The translations under genes were made by a program, and so were the position numbers. From the NCBI GenBank assembly GCA_017052515.1, contig JAFHKR010000039.1, positions 1,426,001-1,490,000 of the forward strand: a stretch of 64,000 bases of DNA, written 5' to 3'. Source of the stretch: Fictibacillus nanhaiensis (GTDB lineage: Bacteria > Bacillota > Bacilli > Bacillales > Fictibacillaceae). Below the pieces are notes generated by a model. That model was not told the DNA's origin. It did no database searches and saw only the letters and a list, made by a program, of their open reading frames with translations. Below are positions 17,563 to 26,366 of the stretch, in pieces. The first letter of the stretch is position 1. Every line of letters begins with the position of its first letter.

Positions 17563-18117
17563 TTATTGAGAAGGAAAAAAACGTTGCTTTTCACCATGGC
17601 TTTTTTCGTAATCTGTCAGTTCCATGAGCGCTTTTTCTTCAGCAGGAATCCGCACACTTAACATGAATATATTTAAAATGGTGAAAAGAATTGCTGTAAA
17701 ATAGGCACCAAAAATGAGGGGCATCACTAAAAGTTCTAACGAGACGATCGTGTAGTTAGGATGTCTCATAAAACGATACGGACCTTTTGCTACGACATTC
17801 GCACCAGGTAATAGAATGATCTTCGTATTCCAAAACTCACCTAATGACGAAATTGCCCATACTCGAATCACTTGAGCCATTAGGAACAATACAAACGGAA
17901 CGATCCACCAACTAGGTGGCTGTGCATTAAAAACAAAGACTTCTAAAAAGAAAACAACAAAGAACGCTACGTGCATCGAGACCATCCACTTATAGTGATC
18001 TTTTCCCGCTTCAACGGCACCTTTGCTCAACAGCTTCTTTTCGTTAGATTTAGCAATCCTTACTTCTGCTAATCTTTGTACGATAAGAAAACACCAAAAC
18101 AGAAGAAACCAATTCAT
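17563..18117 (-). CDS. bpsB: alkylpyrone O-methyltransferase BpsB (isoprenylcysteine carboxyl methyltransferase family)
   Basis: A 184-residue membrane methyltransferase of the ICMT/phospholipid-methyltransferase family. It has about four to five helices and the C-terminal SAM-binding signature KGPYRFMRHPNYTIV with an acidic EE pair near the end. Its ATG follows the bpsA stop without a gap. In B. subtilis the equivalent pair (BpsA, BpsB/YpbQ) makes alkylpyrones and their methyl ethers. The role here is inferred from this family pairing. Confidence 0.85.
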   Translation of the reverse strand: MNWFLLFWCFLIVQRLAEVRIAKSNEKKLLSKGAVEAGKDHYKWMVSMHVAFFVVFFLEVFVFNAQPPSWWIVPFVLFLMAQVIRVWAISSLGEFWNTKIILLPGANVVAKGPYRFMRHPNYTIVSLELLVMPLIFGAYFTAILFTILNIFMLSVRIPAEEKALMELTDYEKSHGEKQRFFPSQ

Positions 18118-19194
18118 CTACTTCCTCCATTCCACTAAAAGAAGTTCAGAAGAAAAACCTGGTCCTAAAGCAGCCATCACACCAAGATCTCCCTCATCTT
18201 TTTTTGTTTGCATGAAATTTTTTAAGACATAGAAAACAGTCGCAGAGGACATATTTCCGTTTTCCCTCAAAACGTCTCTTGAGATATCAGTCTTTGTTAG
18301 CGGAATTCCCAGCGCATCAACATAAGCTTGTAAAACTTTCTTACCTCCAGGGTGTGCGATAAAGTGTTTGATCTGTTCTCCAACTAGCTGATTACGGTTT
18401 AAGAACTCATCGACGTTCGGTTTGAGCCACGTTCGGATGACGTTTGGGATATCTCTTGAGAAGACAACATACAAACCAGTGTCCTTTACTTCCCATCCCA
18501 TCACGTCTTCAGAATGTGGTTTCAATGTGGACATCGTATCTTTTATGTATGGCGATATTTCTCCTGTTTTGGCCGTGACGGATTCATCTCCGCAGATTAA
18601 CGCACAAGCCACTCCATCAGCAAACAATGAGGTACCTACTAAATTGCTCTTTGAAAGATCTTCGTGCTGAAATGTGAGTGAACAAAGTTCTACACTTAAT
18701 ACGAGCACATTTGATCTTGGATAGGCTTTACAATAGTCGTAAGCCCTTGAAAAGCCCGAAGCACCACCCGCACACCCTAAACCCCAGATCGGAATCCGCT
18801 TCGTATGTGATGAGAATGGAAGAATATTCATAATTCTAGCTTCAATACTCGGAGTGGACAGACCAGAACTCGAGATGTAGAAAATAGCATCTATATCTTC
18901 ATATGATACTTTTAGGCTTTGATCAGACATCACTTTTTCGATACATTCTGCTCCTAAATTTGTCGCAAAGTCTATGTATAAATCATTTTTCTCTTGAAAA
19001 CTTCTTTTTTCCTTAAACCAATCTATAGGCATCGCAAAATAGCGTGATTCGATCTCACCATTCTGAAATACTTTGAGCAAACGCTCAATATCGGAGAACG
19101 CGTCTTGAAATAGGTTTCTTGCAAAATCCATTGTTTGATTTTGAGAAAGTTTATGAGGCGGATGTATCGTTTCTACTGCTGCTATTCTTGGCAA
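18118..19194 (-). CDS. bpsA: type III polyketide synthase BpsA
   Basis: A 358-residue chalcone-synthase-like enzyme. The Cys nucleophile lies in GLGCAGGASG, the His in LAHPGGKK-like IAHPGGKKV, and the Asn in GNMSSATV, completing the Cys-His-Asn triad. It condenses fatty acyl-CoA starters with malonyl-CoA to give alkylpyrones. The start is taken as the TTG at 19194 (MPRIAAVET), 9 bases after AAGGAG. The in-frame ATG 8 codons earlier has no usable spacing, and the family's N-terminus begins at the TTG position. In B. subtilis this gene lies elsewhere, so the pair is inserted between dacB and the scp genes here. Confidence 0.9.
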   Translation of the reverse strand: MPRIAAVETIHPPHKLSQNQTMDFARNLFQDAFSDIERLLKVFQNGEIESRYFAMPIDWFKEKRSFQEKNDLYIDFATNLGAECIEKVMSDQSLKVSYEDIDAIFYISSSGLSTPSIEARIMNILPFSSHTKRIPIWGLGCAGGASGFSRAYDYCKAYPRSNVLVLSVELCSLTFQHEDLSKSNLVGTSLFADGVACALICGDESVTAKTGEISPYIKDTMSTLKPHSEDVMGWEVKDTGLYVVFSRDIPNVIRTWLKPNVDEFLNRNQLVGEQIKHFIAHPGGKKVLQAYVDALGIPLTKTDISRDVLRENGNMSSATVFYVLKNFMQTKKDEGDLGVMAALGPGFSSELLLVEWRK

Positions 19195-19354
19195 TTGATC
19201 TCTCTCCTTCTGCTGCATATCCTTTTTTAATAATTTACCCTTAAACTGCCTTTTAAAACGAAGAGTAAAAAGATTTGTATGCTTTTAAGTAAAACCTCGC
19301 AATAGTTGGAAGTCATTGATCTCCGCTACAAATAACTTGTGTAGTAAGACAAAA

Positions 19355-19392
19355 ACAAAAAAAACAGCCCTCATACATATAAGGCTGTTTAC
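19355..19392 (-). terminator. terminator after the scpAB operon
   Basis: AAACAGCC (19383-19390 complement) pairs with GGCTGTTT (19362-19369 complement) around a 13-base loop, then a long T run on the minus strand. It overlaps the last codons of the 123-residue gene. Confidence 0.8.
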
Positions 19393-19760
19393 TTTGTTAT
19401 TTGTTTTAAGGTATTAAGTTGTGAACGTAGCAACTCTTCGTTCGGTTGATTGAATAGCTCTTTAAATTCATCGTAACTGTTGATATAGACTCGTTTGCGC
19501 TTTAGATAGGCTGGTTCTTTAAGCAGTGCTGTAAGCGCTGCAATTTCTGTTATCTTATAGAAGCTCAAGTATTCTCTCCAAAAGGCATGCTGCGTTAATT
19601 CTTCTTGAAGTTTCTCTTCAAAATAACGTACATAAAGTAGATGAAAAGTTTGTGTTTTTCCGTTCCACTCATAAGTCACTTCTGAACGGTTAAAAAAGTC
19701 CTCCGATGTATTCGGCTTTTCTTTTTCTAACTCCATTCCATCAATATGCTGAATCAACAA
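19389..19760 (-). CDS. hypothetical protein downstream of scpB
   Basis: 123 residues, soluble, with no signal or membrane segment and rich in Glu, Leu and aromatic residues. I do not recognise a domain. A TTG start at 19760 is preceded by AAGGGGGAG at 7 bases, which is convincing; the nearby ATG is out of frame. It is 17 bases after scpB and ends in the operon terminator, so it is the third gene of scpA-scpB-orf. B. subtilis carries ypuI near this point, but I could not match this sequence to it. Confidence 0.7.
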   Translation of the reverse strand: MLIQHIDGMELEKEKPNTSEDFFNRSEVTYEWNGKTQTFHLLYVRYFEEKLQEELTQHAFWREYLSFYKITEIAALTALLKEPAYLKRKRVYINSYDEFKELFNQPNEELLRSQLNTLKQITK

Positions 19761-19777
19761 TGCATGACTCCCCCTTG

Positions 19778-20368
19778 CTATTCATCGGTAGATAGTGATT
19801 CTTGAAACTTAGAAAAAAACAGATCTGCTTCTTGTTCTACATTTTCTTCCTGAATGTTCTCTGGAAGTGGAGGCAACTCTTTTACGCTTTGCAGACCAAA
19901 ATGTTCTAAGAACGCTTTTGTTGTACCATAAAGAATAGCCCGTCCCGTTCCCTCTGCTCGTCCCACTTCTTTTACCAAACCTTTTGCAGATAGTGTCTGC
20001 AACGGTTTCTCCGTTTTCACACCTCTAACTTCTTCGATCTCTGACCTTGTAATGGGCTGTTTATAGGCGATGATCGCAAGTGTTTCAAGGGCCGCTTGAG
20101 AAAGTGTAGCATGACCAGGTGTTTCTACAAGGCGTTCATAAAAGGCAGCGTGTTCAGGTTTCGTTACAAATTGAAGAGATCCCGCGTATTCGACAATAGA
20201 CATCCCTCTATCTGATGACGCATAACTTTGTTTTAACTCTTCTATGACGGGATCCAGTTCTTTGCTATCGATCTCTAGTACTTGAGAGATCTGTTTCCTG
20301 TCGATTCCTTCATCTCCGCTGACAAAAAGTAAACCCTCGATAACCGCTTTATATTCATTTCGTTCCAA
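19778..20368 (-). CDS. scpB: segregation and condensation protein B
   Basis: A 196-residue ScpB kleisin-associated protein with two winged-helix domains. Conserved motifs include GLLFVSGDEG at the start, LSQAALETLAIIAYKQPITRSEIEEVRGV (abridged here) and the GRPxLYGTT-like AILYGTTKAFLEHFGL. With ScpA and SMC it forms the condensin that organises and separates chromosomes. TTG start with AGAGGAG 9 bases upstream. The tail is acidic. It follows scpA by 6 bases. Confidence 0.95.
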   Translation of the reverse strand: MERNEYKAVIEGLLFVSGDEGIDRKQISQVLEIDSKELDPVIEELKQSYASSDRGMSIVEYAGSLQFVTKPEHAAFYERLVETPGHATLSQAALETLAIIAYKQPITRSEIEEVRGVKTEKPLQTLSAKGLVKEVGRAEGTGRAILYGTTKAFLEHFGLQSVKELPPLPENIQEENVEQEADLFFSKFQESLSTDE

Positions 20369-20374
20369 ATCGTA

Positions 20375-21118
20375 TTACTCCTCTAACATCGTTATATAAA
20401 TTTCGCTAAAATGATCTTGTTGTTCGCAATTAATTGATTTTACTTTCATAAGCTCTAATATAGCAAGAAACGTCACAACGACATGTTCTTTCGTACTCTT
20501 ATCAAAAAGATCTGTAAACTTTTTTCTTCCGCCTACCGAAAGAAGAGAGGATTTTATTTGTTCCATCCTTTTTTCAATCGGAATCTCTTGCCGTTCAATG
20601 GTCGTTTGCTTAGGTGCCCGCGTTACCTTTTCTTGAAAGACTTTCTGCATCGCCTGCAACATATCATAAAGGGTTACGTTGGTCACTTGTTTTGCTGACT
20701 CTTCTTTTTCAAACTGAGAGAGATCAGCTGGCTGACGGGTGTATATTAAACTTCTTGCTGATTCTCTTTCTTTCAGTTCATCAGCAGCGTGCTTGTACTT
20801 TCTATATTCAACGAGTCTTCTTACTAAATCATCTCTTGGATCTTCTTCCATCTCAAGTTCCATTTGATTCTCAAACAGCTCTTCTTCATGCTTTGGTAGC
20901 AGCATCTTGCTCTTAATGGCAAGAAGTGTAGCTGCCATGACTAAAAATTCACTTGCTACATCAAGTTTAAGTTCTTTCATCGTATGTATATATTGAAGGT
21001 ATTGCTCAGTTATGATGGCTACCGGAATATCATAGATATCCACTTCGTAGGTTTGTATCAAATGAAGCAGTAAGTCTAGCGGACCTTCAAATCCATCAAG
21101 CTTCACACTATATTGCAT
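20375..21118 (-). CDS. scpA: segregation and condensation protein A
   Basis: A 247-residue kleisin. N-terminal FEGPLDLLLHLI binds the SMC neck, and a C-terminal winged helix (VVTFLAILELMKVKSI) binds the SMC head. The middle is charged. It is the first gene of the scpA-scpB operon, divergent from the DUF309 gene with only about 130 bases between them. Confidence 0.95.
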   Translation of the reverse strand: MQYSVKLDGFEGPLDLLLHLIQTYEVDIYDIPVAIITEQYLQYIHTMKELKLDVASEFLVMAATLLAIKSKMLLPKHEEELFENQMELEMEEDPRDDLVRRLVEYRKYKHAADELKERESARSLIYTRQPADLSQFEKEESAKQVTNVTLYDMLQAMQKVFQEKVTRAPKQTTIERQEIPIEKRMEQIKSSLLSVGGRKKFTDLFDKSTKEHVVVTFLAILELMKVKSINCEQQDHFSEIYITMLEE

Positions 21119-21251
21119 AACATTTCCCCAGTTTTTAGCGATTTTGTATTATAAAATTATATCATATTTTGTACGTCTCGCGGCTTGTTTTTATTCATGC
21201 TGTGTATATGGTAAACTTAGAGTCGAGCTTATTAAGGGGCGTGAACGATCA

Positions 21252-21764
21252 GTGACTTATCCAAAACCATGGATACAATACTTGGTGCATTTTCATAGAG
21301 ATCAAGATTACTTTGAATGTCATGAAGTGCTTGAGGAGCATTGGAAGGACGAGGGAATGAAAGGAGATCTGTGGCCTGGATTGATCCAGCTTGCAGTAGC
21401 CCAATATCATCATCGGCGCGGAAACTACAATGGAGCTAGACGAATGATCTTGAGTTGTAAAGTGAAGCTGCAAAAAGAGGAATCGGCACTGAAAGAACTC
21501 GGGATAGAAGCTGAACCATTTTTTGAACTACTCGATAGAATTACACAAAAAGTTGAGCAACAGCAACCTTTTGAGTCGATAGCACTTTCACTTTCAACTG
21601 ACCTTATGCGCGTATGTTTAGTAAAAGCTGGTGTGACGGAAGAAGAGTGGTCTTTATCAACCGTAGTGGATGAAAACATCGTAAATAAACACTTTTTAAG
21701 AGACCGTTCCACTGTTATTGATGAACGAAATAGACAAAAACTTATGAAAAACAGAAATTTATAA
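21252..21764 (+). CDS. ypuF: DUF309 domain protein (YpuF-like)
   Basis: About 170 residues. The DUF309 motif is HFHRDQDYFECHEVLEEHWK, with paired His/Glu residues that may bind metal, followed by a helical bundle (RRGNYNGARRMI). Function is unknown. The frame is open 36 codons further upstream to an ATG at 21144, but that part looks non-coding and lies in the scpA promoter region. The GTG at 21252 (MTYPKPWIQ) aligns with the usual family start and has AAGGGG about 12 bases before it. It is divergent from scpAB, as ypuF is in B. subtilis. Confidence 0.8.
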   Translation: MTYPKPWIQYLVHFHRDQDYFECHEVLEEHWKDEGMKGDLWPGLIQLAVAQYHHRRGNYNGARRMILSCKVKLQKEESALKELGIEAEPFFELLDRITQKVEQQQPFESIALSLSTDLMRVCLVKAGVTEEEWSLSTVVDENIVNKHFLRDRSTVIDERNRQKLMKNRNL

Positions 21765-21777
21765 TTGCCTAAAGCAT

Positions 21778-21809
21778 AAAAAAGCTCCGGAAAAATCCGG
21801 AGCTTTTCT
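21778..21809. terminator. bidirectional terminator between the DUF309 gene and ppiB
   Basis: Stem AAAAGCTCCGG (21780-21790) with CCGGAGCTTTT (21797-21807) and a 6-base loop. Confidence 0.93.
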
Positions 21810-21819
21810 TATTTGGAAA

Positions 21820-22254
21820 TTATTCTTCCCAAACTTTAACTTCTTTCATTACATCGCCTTGTTTAATACGAAGGACCGTTTCCATACCTTCTGTAACTTG
21901 TCCAAAAACAGTATGAACACCGTTCAAGTGCGGCTGTGGCTCGTGTACGATAAAGAATTGGCTTCCACCTGTATCGCGACCAGCATGCGCCATTGAAAGA
22001 GAACCTGCTACGTGCTTGTGTGGGTTTCCTTCTGTTTCACAAGGAATAGAATAACCAGGGCCGCCAGCTCCAGTTCCTGTTGGATCTCCACCTTGAGCTA
22101 CAAATCCAGGGATAACACGGTGGAATGTAACACCGTTGTAAAAGCCTTCGTTTGCAAGTTTTTCAAAGTTTTCTACTGTTCCAGGTGCTTCTTCCTGATA
22201 CAGATCAAATACAATTTTTTCGCCGTTTTCAAATTCAATTGAACCTTTTTTCAT
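21820..22254 (-). CDS. ppiB: peptidyl-prolyl cis-trans isomerase B (cyclophilin)
   Basis: A 144-residue cytoplasmic cyclophilin. The catalytic Arg lies in [21 protein letters not shown], and the later segments [17 protein letters not shown] and [12 protein letters not shown] are all as in the family. It speeds folding at Xaa-Pro bonds. The ATG at 22254 is chosen because GGAGG lies 10 bases upstream; ten codons of in-frame extension are rejected. Single gene with its own terminator. Confidence 0.94.
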   Translation of the reverse strand: MKKGSIEFENGEKIVFDLYQEEAPGTVENFEKLANEGFYNGVTFHRVIPGFVAQGGDPTGTGAGGPGYSIPCETEGNPHKHVAGSLSMAHAGRDTGGSQFFIVHEPQPHLNGVHTVFGQVTEGMETVLRIKQGDVMKEVKVWEE

Positions 22255-22323
22255 AAAAAACAGGCCTCCTTCTACTTCATTCAACTACCATTGTACGGCT
22301 AAAAAGCTGCTCCGTAAACTAAT

Positions 22324-23646
22324 TTACACAAAAACATTCGATTTTAGCGGAACATCGTTCTTGATGAGGTCTTCATATGTTTCCCTCTTAACTACTAGCT
22401 GTTCTTCTCCGTTTTCTACAAATACAACTGCTGGCCGCTGAATTCGATTATAGTTGCTTGCCATACTATAACCGTAAGCACCCGTACAGGAAACAGCCAA
22501 GAAGTCGCGATCACATACTTCAGGAAGGTCAATATCCCAAATTAACATATCGCCGCTCTCACAGCACTTCCCTGCGATCGATACCGTTTTTGTGGCTTGT
22601 TCGTTCATCTTATTCGCTACAAAAGCTTCATATTTCGCTTGGTAGAGTGCAGGACGAATGTTATCTGTCATCCCGCCATCAATGGAAACATAGTGTCTAA
22701 CTCCCTCGATTTCTTTTTGAGAGCCAATCGAGTAGATCGTCGTACCCGCATCCCCTACAAGGGAACGGCCTGGTTCAATCCAAAGTTCAGGAAGATCTTG
22801 ACCTTCAAATTGAATCATCTGTTTCTTCACTTCTACGATCATGGCTGAAACGTACTGTTCGGGAGATAGAGGTGTATCCTCTGTTGTATATTGGATACCG
22901 AATCCGCCTCCAAGATTTACGACACTTGGAAAATAACTAAAATTTTCTTCCCACTTCTTAAAATGATTAAACAGTTTTTCAATCGCCAGGGTGAACCCTT
23001 CTGTTTCAAAAATTTGAGAGCCAATATGACAATGAATCCCTAGAACACGAAAGCCTTCAAATGCAATTACTTCTTGAAGTGCTTTGTCTCCTTGACCATT
23101 TCCTAGGTCAAATCCAAACTTAGAATCTTCCTGTCCAGTAATGATGTAATCATGGGTATGTGCTTCAATCCCTGGAGTTAAACGAAGAAGAATGTTTACT
23201 TTTTTGTTTAGCTTACTGCTCAACATCTTTAATAATGAGATCTCATGAAAATTATCTACTACAATACAGCCAACTCCAGCTGTAAGTGCAAATTCTAATT
23301 CTGCTAAGCTCTTGTTGTTTCCATGAAAGTGAATTCTCTCAGGTGGAAATTCAGCTTGAAGTGCTGTATAAAGTTCTCCGCCTGAAACCACATCGAGACT
23401 TAATCCTTCTTGCTCGATAAGCTGAAACATGGCGATCGAGGAAAAGGCTTTTGAGGCATAAGCGACTTGATACCCTACCCCGCTTTCCTCGAACGCATTT
23501 TTGAAACCTCTTGCTCTATTTTTAATTAAGGATAGATCATACAGATAAAGCGGTGTTCCATATTTTTTCGCAAGCTCTATCGTATCTATACCACCGATCC
23601 AAAGATGCTGATTATCTCCAATTCTTGATGTTCCGTGTAAATTCAC
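22324..23646 (-). CDS. lysA: diaminopimelate decarboxylase
   Basis: Final enzyme of lysine synthesis: meso-diaminopimelate to L-lysine, PLP-dependent. The 440 residues have an alanine-racemase-like barrel with the PLP lysine in AYASKAFSS, the HFHGNNKS strand, HCHIGSQI, the phosphate-binding NLGGGFGI and the C-terminal barrel motif GKCCESGD. The GTG at 23646 (MNLHGTSRIG) follows GAGAGGGG and matches the family's start; the frame runs 21 codons further up into the riboswitch terminator. It is controlled by a lysine riboswitch, downstream of spoVAF on the same strand. Confidence 0.95.
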   Translation of the reverse strand: MNLHGTSRIGDNQHLWIGGIDTIELAKKYGTPLYLYDLSLIKNRARGFKNAFEESGVGYQVAYASKAFSSIAMFQLIEQEGLSLDVVSGGELYTALQAEFPPERIHFHGNNKSLAELEFALTAGVGCIVVDNFHEISLLKMLSSKLNKKVNILLRLTPGIEAHTHDYIITGQEDSKFGFDLGNGQGDKALQEVIAFEGFRVLGIHCHIGSQIFETEGFTLAIEKLFNHFKKWEENFSYFPSVVNLGGGFGIQYTTEDTPLSPEQYVSAMIVEVKKQMIQFEGQDLPELWIEPGRSLVGDAGTTIYSIGSQKEIEGVRHYVSIDGGMTDNIRPALYQAKYEAFVANKMNEQATKTVSIAGKCCESGDMLIWDIDLPEVCDRDFLAVSCTGAYGYSMASNYNRIQRPAVVFVENGEEQLVVKRETYEDLIKNDVPLKSNVFV

Positions 23647-23693
23647 AAAAAATCCCCTCTCGTTGTTGATAGAGAATTCAATCCCGACAAATA

Positions 23694-23724
23694 CAAAAAA
23701 CAGCCGCAACTAAGGCAGGCTGTC
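23694..23724 (-). terminator. expression-platform terminator of the lysine riboswitch
   Basis: On the minus strand ACAGCC (23718-23723 complement) pairs with GGCTGT (23700-23705 complement), followed by six or more Ts, between the aptamer and lysA. Confidence 0.85.
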
Positions 23725-23741
23725 AAAACCGTACCCTCATG

Positions 23742-23922
23742 TCGGAATAGCTCTCCACTACAGATGTAGTGACAGTCCGTTGCTTATTCAGCAGCGGCCC
23801 AGCATAAAAAGCGATGGAACCCTTCTTACACTTCGGCAAATTGACCTTTCAACATATTTCATCGTCATCCATGAACTCCATATGCTACTCATTCGTTTTG
23901 CGCCTCTACCTCATATGAGGCA
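23742..23922 (-). ncRNA. lysine riboswitch (L box)
   Basis: The minus strand shows the L-box landmarks in order: GAGGTAGAGGCGC, ATGAGTAGC, ATGGAGTT, GAAAGG, GCCGAAG, AAGGGTT, GCTGGG and GGACTGTCA. A terminator follows, then lysA, so high lysine should end transcription early. Confidence 0.95.
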
Positions 23923-23939
23923 TATTTATTTAGTTATGA

Positions 23940-23967
23940 ATTTAACATAATTTTCAACAATCAGCAA
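23940..23967 (-). promoter_or_regulatory. candidate promoter of the lysine riboswitch-lysA unit
   Basis: On the minus strand TTGCTG (23962-23967), 16 bases, then TTAAAT (23940-23945) with TG two bases before it. It is placed about 20 bases ahead of the aptamer. Confidence 0.4.
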
Positions 23968-23975
23968 GGGACAGA

Positions 23976-25451
23976 TTAATTAGTTGGCTGTTTTTTGGTG
24001 TTCTGCGGATGTACGATACTCGGCCGAACTTTAGAAACCGGAACGGCTATCCGAACAACGATCTGCAGGAATGCTTTAGGATTAAAAGGAATGAACGGCC
24101 ATAGGTATGGTGTGTTCAGATTCTTAATCGTTGCCATATACAAGATCATGATGGTAAAACCAACGATAAACCCAGGGACTTTAAAGAGCATGACCATAAT
24201 AATCAGAAAAAGACGCAAAACCCTGTTGGCGATACTCAGCTCATAACTAGGTGTAGAGAACGCCCCAATGGCAGCAATTGCAACATAAAGAATAACTTCT
24301 GGAACGAATAACCCCACATCAATCGCTATCTGACCGATCAATACAGCCGCGATCAGACCCATGGCGGTTGATAGAGCACTCGGTGTATGGATGGCCGCAA
24401 GTCTTAAAATATCGATCCCCATCTCTGCAAAAATAATTTGAAGAAACAAAGGGATGTTCGTGTGTTTATTCGGACCTATAAAATCAATGAAAGGCGGCAG
24501 CAATTGCTCTTCCATCGAGAACAATAGCCACATCGGTACTAAGAATACCGATGCCAGCATACCTGTAAAACGGGTCCATCTTAAAAATGCACCTATGAAT
24601 GGTGTCTGCCTAAACTCTTCTGCATGTTGTACGTGATGAAAAAGTGTTGTAGGTGTAATGATGACACTTGGTGATGTATCTGTGATGATTAATACATGAC
24701 CTTCCATCAAGTGTTGAGCTGCAACATCAGGTCTTTCTGTGTAACGTACTAAAGGAAACGGGTTCCAGCCTTGTTTTACTACAAATTCTTCTATCGTCTT
24801 ATCGGCCATGGGTATTCCGTCGATCTCAATCGAGTTAAGCTCTTTTCTAATGAGGTCAACGAGTCCAGGATCTGCTACATCTTGGATATAAGACAAACAC
24901 ACGTCCGTCTTGGAACGTTCACCGACTTGAAGAATTTCGTGTCGTAATCGTTCATCTCTAATGCGCCTTCTTGTAAGAGCAGTATTAATGATAATGTTTT
25001 CTGTGTATCCATCACGCGCTCCCCTTACCACTTTCTCAATGTCAGGTTCTTCTGGAGATCTTCCTGGATAACTTCTTACATCCACAACGAATGCTTCTTC
25101 TTCACCGTCAATGAATATAACGATCAAACCTGAGAGCATACGGTCTACAGCTTCATCCAAAGACTTTGTAAGTTCTACTTGCTGATGGGCGAGGTGGTTA
25201 TGTACAAGATCTTTTACTTTACTTGGTGCCCGATGACCATGATCCATATCCATTAGTTCGCGATAGATCATGATGATGAACTCACTGTCGCAAAGTCCTG
25301 TACAATAATACAGCTGAAGTTCCTTTTTTAAAACAAAGATCTTTCTGACACCAACATCAAAACTGACACCAATACCGAGTCGTTCTTTTAAGAACCTTTC
25401 TGTATCTTGAATGTTTTTACTGATTGGTGTTTTATTTTTTTCGGTTGCCAA
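23976..25451 (-). CDS. spoVAF: stage V sporulation protein AF (GerA-subunit-A-like)
   Basis: A 491-residue membrane protein related to the A subunits of spore germinant receptors. A cytoplasmic N-terminal half (about 1-290) carries ERFLKERLG, ALTRRRIRDERLRHE and TDTSPSVIITPTTLFHH; about five membrane helices follow and then a short Pro/Lys tail. It is the last spoVA gene and is thought to assist DPA release in germination. TTG start 8 bases after GGAG. It overlaps spoVAEa by 20 bases. Confidence 0.93.
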   Translation of the reverse strand: MATEKNKTPISKNIQDTERFLKERLGIGVSFDVGVRKIFVLKKELQLYYCTGLCDSEFIIMIYRELMDMDHGHRAPSKVKDLVHNHLAHQQVELTKSLDEAVDRMLSGLIVIFIDGEEEAFVVDVRSYPGRSPEEPDIEKVVRGARDGYTENIIINTALTRRRIRDERLRHEILQVGERSKTDVCLSYIQDVADPGLVDLIRKELNSIEIDGIPMADKTIEEFVVKQGWNPFPLVRYTERPDVAAQHLMEGHVLIITDTSPSVIITPTTLFHHVQHAEEFRQTPFIGAFLRWTRFTGMLASVFLVPMWLLFSMEEQLLPPFIDFIGPNKHTNIPLFLQIIFAEMGIDILRLAAIHTPSALSTAMGLIAAVLIGQIAIDVGLFVPEVILYVAIAAIGAFSTPSYELSIANRVLRLFLIIMVMLFKVPGFIVGFTIMILYMATIKNLNTPYLWPFIPFNPKAFLQIVVRIAVPVSKVRPSIVHPQNTKKQPTN

Positions 25452-26010
25452 TTGATTCGCTCCTTTCTAAAATGAGTTGAATCGCTTTTACAGTGATTGG
25501 AGCTCCTTTTTCTATTGCATCAAAGCCTGCCATTTTTCCGATGTCCCCAACACCTACTACGAAAGGAAGGTTTAATTCATCGAGGATATAGACGGTATCC
25601 CCGTTTATTCTTCCTGTTTCCAGGTCCGGAATCCCACTCTTATCAATACCGAACTCTGTTAGTTCTCCGTATCGATCCATCGAACAGTGAACTTTTGTCC
25701 ATTCTGTAAAATGCGTTTTTGAAGCTACAGCTACTGCACCAATAACCTCTATATCTTTCTGTTGATGAATGTATCTCATCGCATGTTCTCCCGGACCTTC
25801 TCCTTTAAATCCACAGTCATCAAACATCACAAGTACAGGGTCATGAGGTGTTTTTCGGATCATCTCTACCAGTTCGTTACCGCTTTTTCTAGTTGGATTT
25901 CCCCAAGATTGTGAAATACAGCGTCCTCCAACTTGTTTAGCGGCATGCTCAACCACTCGCAAAGCATACAAATCTCCATCCGTTATGAAAATGACCCGTT
26001 TTTTCACCAT
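25432..26010 (-). CDS. spoVAEA: stage V sporulation protein AEa
   Basis: A 192-residue soluble protein of the SpoVAEa family, with the characteristic VIFITDGDLYALRVVEHAA start, CISQSWGNPTRKSG and MFDDCGFKGEGPGE. Its biochemical role is unresolved; it is encoded with the DPA channel. The ATG at 26010, with AGGGGTGATCAC before it, is used; seven upstream codons are not needed. It begins 4 bases after the spoVAEb stop. Confidence 0.93.
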   Translation of the reverse strand: MVKKRVIFITDGDLYALRVVEHAAKQVGGRCISQSWGNPTRKSGNELVEMIRKTPHDPVLVMFDDCGFKGEGPGEHAMRYIHQQKDIEVIGAVAVASKTHFTEWTKVHCSMDRYGELTEFGIDKSGIPDLETGRINGDTVYILDELNLPFVVGVGDIGKMAGFDAIEKGAPITVKAIQLILERSESIGNRKK

Positions 26011-26014
26011 GTGA

Positions 26015-26365
26015 TCACCCCTTTGGTTCAAAGATGACTGCCACTAAAAACCCAAACAGAACAGCAGATGATATTCCTGCAGATGTTAACTCAAAGATTC
26101 CCATAGCGATTCCGATAAAGCCATGTTCTTCAGCTGAAGCCATCGCTCCATGCAGAAGGGAGTGACCAAAGCTTGTAATGGGAACGGTAGCACCTGCACC
26201 TGCAAATTTAATCAGGTTATCATAGATCCCAAAAGCATCAAGAAGTGCACCAATCACTACGAAGGAAGTCGTAACATGAGCCGGAGTCAGCTTCATGACA
26301 TCCATCATCAGCTGGCCGACAACACAAATGGCTCCCCCTACTACAAAAGCCCAAAAAAATTCCAT
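26015..26365 (-). CDS. spoVAEB: stage V sporulation protein AEb
   Basis: A 116-residue membrane protein with three to four helices, close to SpoVAC in type. Shared motifs are [15 protein letters not shown] and a Gly-rich helix. It forms part of the DPA (dipicolinate) channel in the spore inner membrane. It starts one base after the spoVAD stop. Confidence 0.93.
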   Translation of the reverse strand: MEFFWAFVVGGAICVVGQLMMDVMKLTPAHVTTSFVVIGALLDAFGIYDNLIKFAGAGATVPITSFGHSLLHGAMASAEEHGFIGIAMGIFELTSAGISSAVLFGFLVAVIFEPKG

Positions 26366-26366
26366 C

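Noticed and set aside
21144..21251. Longer start for the DUF309 protein at an ATG
   Set aside because: The extra 36 residues are unlike the family and lie over the scpA promoter region; GTG 21252 fits the family start.
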